Below are positions 47,697 to 58,949 of a DNA stretch of 64,000 nucleotides, piece after piece (position 1 is the first letter of the stretch; each line of letters opens with the position of its first letter). The notes under the pieces are model-generated. The model was not told the origin of the DNA, made no database searches, and saw nothing but the letters and a program-made list of their open reading frames with translations. Location of the stretch: NCBI GenBank assembly GCA_947034885.2, contig OX344749.2:39089682-39153681 (forward strand), in the 5' to 3' direction. A program made the position numbers and the translations under genes. This DNA comes from Thuidium tamariscinum (lineage: Eukaryota > Streptophyta > Bryopsida > Hypnales > Thuidiaceae).

Positions 47697-48675
47697 CTAA
47701 GCCCCTCAATGCCCAAGAGGCCTGAAAGTGGCCGCAAAGAGTGTAGAAGTCCAATTTAAAGTGTTGTAACTCTTGCATATAATGTCCCAATTCAATAAAA
47801 CTTGTTGTAAAAGTTGTGCATCCTAGTCTAGTTTGTGTGGTAAAATGTTCAAATCAATCGAAGATGTATAGTTTTTTGGAAGCCAATCAAAGTTCACAAG
47901 TTCAATTTGAGTTCACCAAAGTACCTTTGGTGGCTGCAACTTTGAAGGCTTGTATCTCCTTCATCTAATGTTTGTTTTCAATCAAATTTAATAGATTATG
48001 TTCCTCTAGAAGTCTAGTTATTGTAGTCAAATTTTCATGGCAATCCAAGTTGTTTTGATTGTTTAGAAGCAATTCAAAGTTAAAAAATCAAACATATTTG
48101 CATTACAATGAACTTTGGCACCTTGTTTCTTCTTCATACAATGTCCGTTTCTAAATTATTTTTTTGGAAAAGTTGCACATTGTATTCTAGTTTGTGAGAC
48201 TAAAATTTCTTATCAATCCAAGAAGTTATGAGTGACTGAGAAGCATCTTAGTAGAAGGAGGTGCAATCATAGATGTGTTTTTTACACCCCTTTTTTGCTA
48301 TTTTATTGACATTTTTAAGTCATTTTGCAAACAATTAAAAGCATTTTAGTGAATGTTTTTTTTACCAATGTATTTGTATGTTGATTTTGAATCACTTTCT
48401 AGTTTAAGGGTTCTCATTTGATTAGGTTTAGAAATCAAATTTCACCTCCAAATGTGATTTTAGAAAATTTCAGCATCTTTTTTTAACACTAAAACATTAT
48501 AATCTTGCAATCTATGTGACCCAATGATTCCAAATTTGATTTACGTCATCTACAACATGCACACTAGAAGATTGTATGGTTGAGATTTTCATACCTTAGT
48601 GACATGTAGACTTATTAGGCTTGAAAAGCAATGATGTTTTTAAACCCAACAAGGCCTTAGGCCTCAATGGGTTAA
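47697..48675. mobile_element. TTAA-type element, family E, copy 2
   Basis: CTAA-GCCCCTCAATGCCC at the left and CCTCAATGGG-TTAA (48672-48675) at the right; 979 bp. It matches 37639-38722 inverted, without the 38137-38410 insertion. Confidence 0.55.
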
Positions 48676-48702
48676 GTTATCCATATAGGTACCTCTACCT
48701 TA

Positions 48703-48984
48703 CTATTAGGGTTTTTTTAGGCAACTAAATGCCCAATTTCCTCAATAAAAAAATGGGCAACTTCAAGCCTATAGAAAAAACAAGGGTAAAAGTGTTAGAA
48801 AATGCCAAACTGAAATTACGCCCTCTACACCGTTGCCAAAATGCTTCTAAAACCTCATTTGATCTACCATGCAATGCCAATATATACAAAAATTGCTTAC
48901 ACAAATTGCATACATGTTCAAAATTGTGTAATCAATATTGGCCTCCTTCAATGAAAGTCTCCCAAATTGAGGAGGTAAGACAAC
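48703..48984. repeat. Dispersed repeat shared with 63745-64000
   Basis: Direct-orientation match of about 270 bp, including CCCAATTTCCTCAA and GCTTCTAAAACCTCATTT. Class unknown. The open frame 48729-48995 is not conserved in the second copy. Confidence 0.6.
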
Positions 48985-49214
48985 TTAACCCTTGAAGGAT
49001 GGACCGGTGGCCGCAGAAACCATGTATTTTGATACCGTGTGACATCACCTATTTTGAAAAAGCCAAATATATGCATTGGAAGTCAATGTACTGTAGAAGA
49101 TCTTCCTTTTCCACCCTCAATACCAAGGATGAAAAGTTGCATTTCTATCCTAGAAGAAAAGATTCTTTGTCATTCAGCAGATGCCAAATATCCGCGGTGT
49201 CGTTCAAGGGTTAA
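48985..49214. mobile_element. TTAA-flanked MITE, family C, copy 3 (intact ends)
   Basis: TTAA-CCCTTGAAGGATGG at the left and GTCGTTCAAGGG-TTAA at the right; 230 bp, both TTAAs intact. Confidence 0.82.
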
Positions 49215-49626
49215 AATCTTCTTGAAAGGAAGGCCACATAACCATTTGTCCCAAACCCACCCACCCCAAAAAAAACCTGCTTACTATAGAGGAAACCCAC
49301 CCAAATGGGGACCCTGTCCTGGGCAAGGACAGGACCCAACCCGACCAGCTGGTCCAGTACTTTCCAAGGTCTGTGATGCGCATTGTAAGAAAATAAGTAC
49401 TTTCAAATTACCTCCCAAGGCTGGGGCCCAACTGAAGCTTAGGCTCCAATTACAACTTAACCTAGGCATGCTGCAAACTTCCAGAATTTTTTGAAGTTTG
49501 GACACAGAGATAAGATGTTAGGCACAGGGATTGAAAATTAGCCTCATTGTACTTTGCATGGTCAGATTTAAGGAAAGTGATACTCCTAATTTTCACCTCA
49601 AACTTTATGTGAGTGGTGAAAGTCGT
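49215..49626. other. Intergenic DNA, nothing identified
   Basis: A locally GC-richer patch (49300-49370) has an open frame on both strands but no coding features. Confidence 0.35.
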
Positions 49627-50556
49627 TTAACCCCTAAAGGACCAACATGCGTTTTTTGGTTGTATAGAAATTTTGGGCAGGTACGTGTGATTGGAAATTT
49701 GAATATTTTGGGCTGAAATTTTAATAGAAGGTGGGGGCGAGGAATATCTTCATGTGTACCAAATTTCATGACATTTGGAGATATGACTCAAAAGTTATGG
49801 CCTAATATGTTACTTTTTTTCGTAACTGGGCAGTTTGGGCAGATAAAAAAAATCACTTTTTTTTAAAATGAAAAATTTTAACTGGTTTTCTACATTTATA
49901 TATCAGTGGAAAGCTTTGAATCATTCCATTTCAATCAAAGAGTCAAAAGTTATGAGGTTTTTTTGTTTGCGAGTAGTAATGGATTCTCCACTATCAAAGA
50001 AATTCGAAGTTGTTTATTTCACTCAATTTTCAATATTTTTGTAAAAAAATAAAACCCTAGGATGTAGATTGATTATTACAACATTACAACCATTGGGATT
50101 CTAATTTTTTAATTCAATAATTAAATTCTTAACAATTTAGTATTATGAATCATTCTCTACTTCTTTTTACTTACTATTTTTTTCCTATATGTTGTACAAT
50201 TCCAAATGACATGAAATTTTTTGAGCATATCTCCATCTTGTTTAGGAAACTGAATTCAAAGAGGTACCACCATTTTCAACATTTTTTCCTTGAGAAGTGA
50301 GCTTGTGAAGTGCAGCTGCCCGATTTTTTGAAGGATTGAAAAAATGGTTTTGGTGAATTTGAATGCTTATATCTTTTGATCCACATGGTGGAATTTTCTG
50401 AAATTTTTACCACATGTTTTTTAGACATTATACTACACGATCCTATAGTTACATGTATCAAAAATTGTTTTTATCAAGAAAATTGGTAGTTGTACTAGAA
50501 ATGACAGTTTTGGAGCGTTTTTGGTGAATACAGAGTCATGGAACTTTAGGGGTTAA
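49627..50556. mobile_element. TTAA family A, best-preserved full-length copy (reverse)
   Basis: TTAA-CCCCTAAAGGACC at the left and GGAACTTTAGGGG-TTAA at the right; 930 bp with both TTAAs intact. It shares internal blocks with 14390-15322. No ORF. Confidence 0.82.
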
Positions 50557-51082
50557 GGTAGGAGGGTTGCTATTACGTGAGCATAAAAGTGTCAACCTAT
50601 AAGCCTAAAAGACTATACACCTATGATATAAGTGTTTATATTACAGTAACCTTCTATGTTAACAATGTATATATGCTATAAGTACTTATATTATAAATAC
50701 TTTCAAATGGTTGCATGATACATACTCATATATATGTTCAAGGTTCACATGCTCACATTTTCATGCTCACATAATAATACCGTTGTATATCAAAATGTAC
50801 AAACTGTGTACATTCTAGGAGGTGGTCGCTTTTAGAGTCTTATGACATTTCAACTACCTCCCTGCAATCCTACCTGATCAAAGTAGAACAACATAAAATT
50901 GGAGTTACCTTCAAAATTTTATAACTAATTCCACAAAGCTCCCCAAAATATGAAACAACTTGGGTTGGATGCCATTTCCTCTTGTCTTTCAAAGAAAATT
51001 TATTGAAAAATATTTCAAGATGTTTTCCCTTGCCAAAATTCAGCTTTAGTACTTAGATGAGCACTTTAAGGACCTCCTACCT
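50556..51082. mobile_element. TA-flanked AGGTAGGAGG element abutting family A
   Basis: Termini AGGTAGGAGG and CCTCCTACCT, flanked by TA. The left TA lies within the TTAA that ends the family A element. The interior shares ATAACTAATTCCACAAAGCT-type sequence with 57110-57140. Confidence 0.7.
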
Positions 51083-51924
51083 TAGTTTTGACCTATTTTT
51101 TTCAACTCAGTGATAAAAACATCATAATTTACATCAAAAAAGTTAGACTTAAAAGTACAATCCTTCTTAATGTACTCTTTTTCCTTTGCAAAACATTGAT
51201 CAAATTGATTTGTGTTGTGGAAAAGTGCAATCTAAAGAAAAAATTTTGTCAATTAAAAATTTGATTTAAAAATGCCTTAAGAAGTTGAATAGGACAAGAA
51301 CTATAGTATGGTTTGGCCATAATAGTTTTCCAACCTACTAAATATTGATGAATTTAAATGGCAACCATAAAATGGCATTAGCAACTTCATACATTTGTTA
51401 ATAACATCAACATTCTATGCATAGTGTAGAGAATATAGAAAATAATACTTCCATTCTATATGGCAAAATCTAGAAAATACAAATTCCTCTTATATTTTCA
51501 TTGCATGGCTTTAATATAATAATAGTGCTCACATGAAGAGCACTCACTTTTGCATCACTACCTTATCATATATTAACCACGTTAAATGCTCAAAGTGATT
51601 CCAAATGTAGAAAAGAAAAGAAAATTGCAAAGTTTTTTACCATCTCTTCACTATTGAAGTTAATTCTTCTATGAACTATAAAGGCCAAACATTCTTCCAA
51701 ATAACATGCTTTCACTTCATAATCTTTCTTATATCCCTTTGTTCCTCCCTCAACTTCAATTAAAGCTTTCGAATCTAATCATCCTCAAAGCACTTTTCTC
51801 CATCCCAATTCACCGACCAAGTATAGTTTTATAGCACACGAGCCAAATAAAAAGGAAATCTTGGGGTACATCAACTTGATCCCCTAAACCCTAAAACCCC
51901 CTTCCTATCCCAATAGGGTTATCA
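51083..51924. other. AT-rich intergenic DNA with a telomere-box cluster
   Basis: No gene seen. CCCCTAAACCCTAAAACCCCC at 51881-51902 contains plant telo-box words, which also occur in promoters. Confidence 0.4.
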
Positions 51925-52268
51925 TTAAAGTGGCTTATGAGTGGTACTAAGAGTTGAAAGAAGGAAGGTGCCATTCCCAATGAAAGAATCAAATTGGGTG
52001 ACAACATCTCCTGCGTGACCGATTCCTTGCTCCTCACTTACCGGAGCATCACCTCCCGCGGATCTCCATTTCAGAAAGACCGGCTTTTTGCTTACTGATG
52101 AGACTCCAACCTCAAACTTCCTGCACCGAGCCAAAAATTTGTGCTCCGGTTCTGCTGCTTTGTCCAACTGGGTTACGTTAATTACGTGACCTCCTTGAAG
52201 GCAGTGCAGCACCGCCTGAGTTACGTGCTCCGTTCTACTCCGCTCTTTGCATTTTGATTCATTTCCTC
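51925..52268 (-). CDS. Possible exon of an unrecognised minus-strand gene
   Basis: The open frame has protein-like composition (VTQAVLHCLQGGHVINVTQL, then DKAAEPEHKFLARCRKFEVG) and a stop at 51925-51927. No in-frame ATG precedes the best part, so it would be a 3' exon or a broken frame. It would be divergent from the HLS1-like gene. No domain recognised. Confidence 0.3.
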
Positions 52269-52299
52269 ACAACGAATTTCCCCATCGCCAAGTGGAAAA

Positions 52300-52378
52300 G
52301 CGACAACAGCAACAACAACAAACCAAACAACAAGCCAAACAACAAACCAAACAACAAACCAAACCACAAACCAACAAA
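52300..52378. repeat. Minisatellite, about 12-bp CCAAACAACAAA units
   Basis: About five imperfect units after a CAA microsatellite. It creates long low-complexity open frames on both strands, which are artefacts. Confidence 0.85.
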
Positions 52379-52591
52379 CAAGAGGAACCACCCCACCACC
52401 TGGCCAGGGCAGCAGACAGCAGGGCCAGGATTTGATGGCAAGACGCACGGGGATCGGGGTCGCCCATCAAGCGCGGCCAGCGCGGCTTTCGTCCGCCGTC
52501 CCAGCCCAGAGTGGCGGAGAGGTTCGGGTTTCCAATTCGTTTCTCCCTTTGAAAATTCCAGCCGTCTTGGGAAGAGGTTCCCTGTCCGGAA

Positions 52592-52650
52592 TGGCAATGG
52601 AAGCATTGGGAAGCATTGGGAAGCATTGGAAAGCATTGGAAGCATTGGAA
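52592..52650. repeat. Minisatellite, 10-bp GGAAGCATTG units
   Basis: Five to six tandem units with slight length variation, upstream of the HLS1-like gene. Confidence 0.85.
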
Positions 52651-53661
52651 GTAGGCAGGGCGTGGACGTGGGCGTGAGGAATTCATCCTCTTGCTGAATT
52701 CATAATAATTTAAGCTTAAAAGTCTAGCTTCCATTCCTCCTCCTCCAAACCTGCTCCTCCTCATCTTCACTCACCAAGGCTGAGTGGCGGCGCACACATA
52801 TATAAATGCATATATCCGATGAGAGATGCACACACTTAGCTTCTGTAATGAAGTTCAATCCCCGCCCTCCCCTCGAGCGGTGTTAATTAGCTCACTTGAG
52901 TTGATGCTTGCTCCTTCCAGCATTCTCGATTAATTCCCACAAGCGTTCTCTCTTTTGGCATTCTTTTTTCATGCACGAGATGGAATTCCGTCTTACGTAT
53001 GCTGCTCTTGACATAGGATAGATAGACATCGCCAGATAGCTGCTGTGAACATAATTTTGTATTCTCTCCAATTGTTCTTTGCCGTGGAGCTGCAGTTGAG
53101 GAGGAGTAAGCTAGCTAGGACGTCCGTACCTGGTAGACAGAGACTGAAGCTTGGTTGTGCGGACGTTCAGTACGAGGCTTAGGAGTGTCTTTTTCGCATC
53201 AATCTTTTTTTACCGAATTTGTTAGAGCTTATCGGGGAATTGATTGAGAGCAGTGGGGTACATACTGGGAGATCATGGAGTTTTTTTAGTGAGTGACATG
53301 CTTTTGGTGAGTGGGGTGGGTATGAATCTTGTGTGATATGGTGAGCGGCCATTCAATCGGTTGTTGGAGTTGGTGATGGAACTGGGAATGGCGAGCCTTT
53401 GCAATTGATCGTTGTAGCAGCAAGCTAGCCAACCAATTTTACTGCGGCATTGGCCGTGGGCGAATTTTGATCGATCGATCGATCTGGTGTTTGGATGTGG
53501 AAGTCGAGGTGCGATTGATCGAGGGCAAATTGCGTATTGCTGCTGCTGGACGGGCTCGCAATCCGTCGGTGACAATTCGAAAATTGACTATCGATTCACA
53601 AGATTCCACCTCGCAAGCCACGCCGTGGTCGTCGCCACGAATTCGAGCGAGGTGACTGGAA
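52651..53661 (+). promoter_or_regulatory. Probable promoter and 5' UTR of the HLS1-like gene
   Basis: A TATA-like stretch, CACATATATAAATGCATATA, begins at about 52794. It is followed by pyrimidine-rich leader-like DNA and a GATCGATCGATC run at about 53470. The distance to the ATG (about 870 bp) implies a long leader, a leader intron, or a different start site. In-frame TGA at 53653 precedes the chosen ATG. Confidence 0.4.
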
Positions 53662-55233
53662 ATGGTTTCCCAGGAGGAAAGGCGCCGGGGGTCCGTCCCG
53701 GTGACGATTCGGAAATACAGTGAAGCGGACGTGGAGGACCTCGCGGCACTGGATCAACGCTGCGAAATCGGTCCCGCGGGGTCGGAATCGCTCGCTTTCG
53801 ACTTGCTGGGGGATCCACTCTGCCGAGTCCGCCATCTCCCCACATTCCACATGCTGGTAAGCAAGCAAGTACCACGTCTGCTTGCAGTTGAATTCATTCA
53901 AGGTGTTAGGACTCATGGATTGCCATTGTCACAATGCCAAGGGAAGCATTAATTAGTTGCCGCGCATTGATAGCGTCAAATATCTGTGCTTACATTGGTC
54001 GATTTTGAGCAGGTGGCGGAAGTGCAGGGGAAACTCGTGGGCGTGATCCGGGGGACTGTGAAGGAAGTCGTGTGCAGTCACAGTGCCATCTTCTGCTCGG
54101 AAAAAGCTTCGATCCGCATTCCCTTATACGCGCGGGTGGGCTACCTCCTCGGCCTCCGCGTCTGCCCCTGGCATAGGTACGGTGAAATTAACCCCTGCCT
54201 TCATTTACTAGCTAGCTTTCGGCTTCTTCATTCGTTTCCAATCCAGCAAGACATGGCAGGCGCCACGCCCGGCGTGATCCAGTTAGACTTCTTAATTGGT
54301 GCATAATTTTGCGTACGTCTCAGGCGTATGGGCATTGCCTTGAAGTTGGCGGAGAGCATGGAGGACTGGTGCCGCAGTCAGAAGGCGGACTACGTCTACA
54401 TGGCGACGGAGAAAGACAATGTTGCCTCCCTGAAGCTCTTCACAGAGCGTCTCCATTATGTCCATTTCCGCACGCCCGCCATCTTCGTGCAACCCGTGCA
54501 CGTCCACGACCGTCGCCTCTCCTCTCGCATCCAACTCACACAAATCACGCCCGACCTCGCCACGCAGCTGTACCGCGCCACCATGGGCACAGCGGAATTT
54601 TTCCCCAAAGACATCGACGCGGTGCTCCGGAACGCTCTTTGCGAAGGCACATGGATCGCGACTCTGCGTTCCGATGCCGCAACGCTGGAACCGCGGCTCG
54701 CCCAGTTCGCAGGGCTGGAGCGCGCGGGGAAGAAGCTCCTGGACGCCGCGGGCTGGGCGCGCGGCGCGTCCTGGGCCATGCTCAGCGTCTGGCGCAGCAA
54801 TGAGCTTTTCAAGTGTGAGTACAGAAACGCGTCCTGGCTGAAACGCACGGCTGCGTCGGTTTCTCGATGGCTGGACTTCTGCCTGCCGGTCTGTCACGTC
54901 CCGTCAGTGCCCAACTTCTTCCATCCCTTCGGCGTGCAGTTCATGTTCGGGTTGCACGCAGACGGCGCCCATGGCACTAAGCTCCTGCAGTCATTGTGCT
55001 GGCACGCCCATAACTTGGCCCGAAGCAACGACTGCAAGGCCATCATGACGGAAGTCACGCCAACGGATCCCGCGTGGAAAGCCATCCCTCACTGGAAGAA
55101 GCTCTCGTCCAGCGATGACATGTGGTGCATCAAATCGCTCCGACGCAAAGCCTTTGGAGAGACGTTCCGAGACTTCGACTGGGGGCAAGCGCCGCCCAAG
55201 CCCGTCCTCTTTGTGGATCCCCGCGAGGTCTAA
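53662..55233 (+). CDS. HLS1-like: HOOKLESS1-like GNAT family N-acetyltransferase
   Basis: Three exons (53662-53856, 54013-54176, 54324-55233) with GT-AG introns of 156 and 147 bp give 422 residues; Arabidopsis HLS1 is about 400. The start ATG is the first after an in-frame stop. Residues 15-65 match the HLS1 N-terminus (RCEIGPAGSESLAFDLLGDP, then CRVRHLPTF). The acetyl-CoA-binding loop is RRMGIA at 120-125, matching the family R/Q-x-x-G-x-G/A motif and split by intron 2. Later HLS1-specific blocks are EFFPKDIDAVL, the SVPNFFHPFG region, LCWHAHNLA, IPHWKKLSSSDDMWCIK and the C-terminal LFVDPREV. In Arabidopsis HLS1 controls apical hook formation downstream of ethylene and auxin, and sugar and light responses. 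No signal peptide. Codon use is GC-rich compared with the AT-rich surroundings. Confidence 0.95.
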
Positions 55234-56992
55234 GGAACTTCTATGGGGGCCGGCGTACGTCGCCGTAGGGCGCTTGCCCATTCCGCCATCGCTAGGATCC
55301 CAGGCCATAGCCTTCCATTTTTTGCTGCAACCGAATTCAGTGGAATGACAGACGTGTGATTGTCTCAAGCTTTCCTCAGAGGAATTTCGGACGAAGAGGA
55401 GTCCTCCATATTCTCCTCACAACATTTGCAACGAACTGGCGGAAACCTGCATTGTAGGGAGTTTAATGGTTTTTGTTTTTTTTCCCTCTTCCATTGTTGT
55501 GTGCCACATCCGGTCTCTATCTTCAGAGTCCGATCAGCACGTAGCGCTTTCAAGGAACTGGTGGAATCCCCTTTAGAAGCTAAGCTAGTGTTTGCGCATT
55601 TTCCTTCCTTTAGATTAGCTCCCAATTCGACCAACGAGTGGAAATACCGCTCAAACAATTGGATGACACACAACTTCTCGAGCAGTGAGGATGGGGTAGA
55701 TCGAGCAGGCAAGGAAGTGAACATAGAGGATGCATGCACCAGAGCTTGCTTTGAACATGCTCCCCACGTGTTTGTGCCAAGAGGAGAGTGAGGAATTCGG
55801 GCGAAAGCTTTGAACACTCCTGAAATCTCCTGTGACAGGTACCAGCTCCTGTAAAACGAAACGCCTTCGTCTTCGCGAGTCGAGGAATATCTCACTCCAT
55901 CGATCGGTGCAACCGACAGTACACCCCACAACCTGGGAATTTTTGTGTAAATGGGCGCCTCGCCCGACTGTATTTAGACCCGGTTTTCATATATAAATAT
56001 ATGTTGAAAGACAGAGAATGTTCTGTATAGTACAGTACAGTACTGTACTGTACTGTAGTTACAAAATGAATGAACTCTGAATATGCTCTAGCGGATTATT
56101 CCACGCCGTCACAGACTCCCTCAGTTGCTCACCAATTGCTCCGGCCATTCCAGTTCCTTTGTTCCATGCGCTCATGCACAGATTGTGTGTGGAGGGATTT
56201 GACTTTGCGCTTGTCTTATCGAGTTGTCTTATCGAGTTCTTTCGCTTCGTCACGGAAAGACGGCGGAAGGACGGATCGGATCGGGTGGACGGTCGGTCGG
56301 TTGGCCATTCTCCTTGTCTCTCACCTTGGGTTTCGCCCTCCACTGCCTTTCCGTTGCCGAACCTCGTCACCTTGTTGGTATATGCACTTGGATAATATTG
56401 CTGACCTGTGATTGAGTGTTGGAACCAAATGAATCCATAATCTTTACTCACTGCGCGCTGGAACTTAATCCACGAGCTTAATATTAATACTTGCAATTAA
56501 AAGTTGTTCACTGGCAGTTGTGCTGTTGAATTATCGATGGTTGTACTAATCCTGAGTTTCAAATTGCTGATGGAGTGGTCGATTACTGCTTCATGTCCAA
56601 ATAGAATTGAAGCTTGTGATTGGGATTCGCTTGGTGTTTTGGAATATGTTTCTACCCTTGGAGCTGATCGGGGTCGTCGTCTTCGTGAATCAATTAACAG
56701 GAGTCTGGTTACGGTGGTTGTGGCAAATTTAGCAAGCGGGAGCCAATTCAGTTGAATGCCCAGAACTAAGTAGGAACAAATCCGTTGTGATTGGTATCTG
56801 CACTGATTTCTCGTCCAACTAAATTCAGTTGCTGATCTTGTGTTTCCTCGTTCCGTTCGTGCGCTTGCTGGCCACAAGGTTTGGCTTCTTGGCAAGACTC
56901 ACACCAAATGAATGCCGTGGAAGATGTGATTACTACAGGCAGTTGTGTTGTGTTGTGTCAATCTTTCCCCGTTGAAATGCTAAGGTAGAAGG
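55234..56992. other. 3' flank of the HLS1-like gene, no further gene supported
   Basis: Overlapping open frames on both strands (for example 55360-55791 + and 55365-55931 -) lack ATG starts or family resemblance. Includes a 26-bp GTAC palindrome at 56029-56054. Confidence 0.4.
56029..56054. promoter_or_regulatory. Perfect palindrome of five GTAC cores at 5-bp spacing
   Basis: GTAC occurs at 56030, 56035, 56040, 56045 and 56050 inside a 26-bp perfect palindrome. GTAC is the core bound by SBP-domain factors (copper-response element). Its position downstream of the HLS1-like gene leaves the target open. Confidence 0.4.
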
Positions 56993-57307
56993 TCCTATAA
57001 TGGACCATCTAAGGGCTGAAACTGAATTTCAGGGAAGTAAAACTTCTAAAAATATTTTTCAGCAAATTTTTCTTGAAAGACAAGTAGAATTGACATCTAA
57101 TCCAATTCGTTTCATATTTTTTGGAGCTTTGTGGAATTAGTTATCAAATTTTGAAGTTGAAGTGGCTTAGGGCTCTAAAATGGAACATTGCCTTAAAATG
57201 TACAGTTTTTACACCACTGAAGGCTATGAAAAAAAACATGTACAAAGTGTCTACAATTAAGATAGGGCTCCATTTTAATGCCCGCTCCATTTAAGGACCT
57301 CTTACCT
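56993..57307. mobile_element. TA-flanked AGGTAG-clan MITE
   Basis: Termini AGGTAGAAGGTCCTATAATG and CTCCATTTAAGGACCTCTTACCT-type end, flanked by TA (56991-56992 and 57308-57309). Interior shared with 50930-51060. 315 bp. Confidence 0.7.
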
Positions 57308-57371
57308 TAACATTTCAATATGAAAACATAGAAAAAGAGAGAAATACAAATAATGATTGCTAGACTTATTA

Positions 57372-57644
57372 AGGTGGGTACACCTAAAAGCGCCACTTAT
57401 TCCATATTGTGCCTAGTTATTGTTATTAGGCTGTTTAGATTTTCATATAGTCTTGTTGCAAGTGAAAGCACCTTCCAATGCAACAAAAAAAGCAACATTT
57501 GGATACAAGATGCAAAAGTTACTATAGGTCAAAGTTTGTTTCTAAAATCGCCATCTACAGCTTGTATACATCATTGATTTTGGAAATGTACGTTGATTGT
57601 AGATGGCACTTTTAGGAATGGTGTGCTTTTGGATGTACATACCT
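57372..57644. mobile_element. 273-bp TA-flanked AGGTAG-clan MITE, copy 2
   Basis: Same length and full-length similarity as 36724-36996. Left end AGGTGGGTACACCTAAAAGC; TA at 57370-57371 and 57645-57646. Confidence 0.8.
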
Positions 57645-57792
57645 TAGAGTAATTAATATGTTCAATGTGAGTTTCTTCATTTTGTTGCTTTTCAAAGCAC
57701 AAGTTCATTCAAACTTTTATTTCAAGGGACACAATCACACTCTCTATGTGTGCTTTGAATGAAGATATGCTTACTTCCCAATTACTTGTCAT

Positions 57793-57883
57793 ATTACATA
57801 TTTCCTCTACTTTAAAACAATCCTCAAGTATTCTTAGAGTTTCCTAGAAAAAATCATAGATTTATTTTGAGATAGAGGGAGTA
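57793..57883. mobile_element. Possible Stowaway-type MITE relic
   Basis: The right end TTATTTTGAGATAGAGGGAG followed by TA resembles the plant Stowaway terminus; the left end TATTTCCTCTACTTTAAAAC is its diverged inverse. A similar end occurs at 58510-58535. Confidence 0.4.
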
Positions 57884-58949
57884 GAATGTAAGAGCATCTC
57901 TACTATGACTCTCAAAGTTTGGATAGGAGGGGCGAGGAAGGATGGGGAGGGGTGGTAATTAATTGGAACCCCATATACTATAGTCATGGCAATGAAAATT
58001 CTTAGGGGTTCAACAAATTGATTCCCAAGCACACCACCTATAATATAAAAGCTCAAGCTTCTCTCAAGTATGTCCCCATTCTAGCAAATCTATCCTCTAT
58101 TGGATTTTTTCACTTGTTGTGATTGATCACACTGTTAAATGTTTGTTTCTAAATTGTACAAGGGGACATGTTTGTGTTTGCAACTTAGAATGTGTACTTA
58201 GGAGGTCTTGATGGGGATTGCTTGTGTATACCTTGGAAAAGCTTCTTCTATATTTCCTCCAAGTTCATCTAGGCTATTGATTTTCTCTACCCCATCGCAT
58301 TGCTTTAAGACAAGACTATCAAATTAAAGCTCAATTAAGTACAAAAATATTTGTCTAAACTTAGTCTCAAAGGATGACTTGTATGTCCTATATTGCTTCT
58401 ACATTCAATAAATAAATAATAGATTGGTTATTCTAAATATTACAGCTACCTTTGTTTTTAGAAAAAAAAAAACTCATATTTCCTTTACAAAAAACAAAAG
58501 AAACTTAGGTCTTTTTCAAAAAGAAAGGGAGTAGTATACAAGTCATGGGGGTCCTTACAAAGATATAGACATGATTATATACATGTCTAGAAATTAATAT
58601 TAGTATCCCATATCATTTGAAACTTTCAAACTTTGAATCATTGCATAAATGAATACTTAATGTATGCTTGAAAAAATTGATTCTTTATCAAAATATATAT
58701 GTATAAATCATGGTATGCAATGATTGATTCTTTATCTTGCACAATCCCCTAATTTCTAGCTTAGTCCTAAAAATCCTAAAAACACTCTTGATTATTTAAT
58801 TTGAATTGACAATTTTGTGGAAGTAGTTTAGTATAGGAGAAGGCCTTCCTTTGAAAACCTACCATGATGTGAAAGCCCAAAAGGCCTTCAAGGGGAGGAT
58901 TTCTACCCTAGTATACAATGGGCAACAAGGGAGAAACTGTCCCATTTTG
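57884..58949. other. AT-rich intergenic DNA
   Basis: No gene. AGAGCATCTCTACTATGACT at 57891 resembles termini of common plant MITEs, but no partner end was found. Confidence 0.35.

Larger units (their letters stand above)
46409..48700. mobile_element. Composite TA-flanked AGGTAG-clan element
   Basis: The termini AGGTAGAAGTACCTAT and (complement) AGGTAGAGGTACCTAT differ at one base and are flanked by TA (46407-46408 and 48701-48702). It encloses a foldback (46445-46662), a family D TTAA element and a family E TTAA element. Confidence 0.55.

Noticed and set aside
51881-51902. Telomere or interstitial telomeric array
   Set aside because: Only two to three imperfect CCCTAAA units; more likely a telo-box or chance.
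52259-52770. Long open frames on both strands (up to 167 residues)
   Set aside because: Created by the CCAAACAACAAA and GGAAGCATTG tandem repeats; low complexity.
54292-54897. 201-residue minus-strand open frame
   Set aside because: Antisense shadow of HLS1-like exon 3 and its GC-rich codons; the sense product matches a known family.
55365-55931. 188-residue minus-strand and 143-residue plus-strand overlapping open frames
   Set aside because: They start at non-ATG codons, overlap each other antisense, and resemble nothing; most likely 3' flank of the HLS1-like gene.
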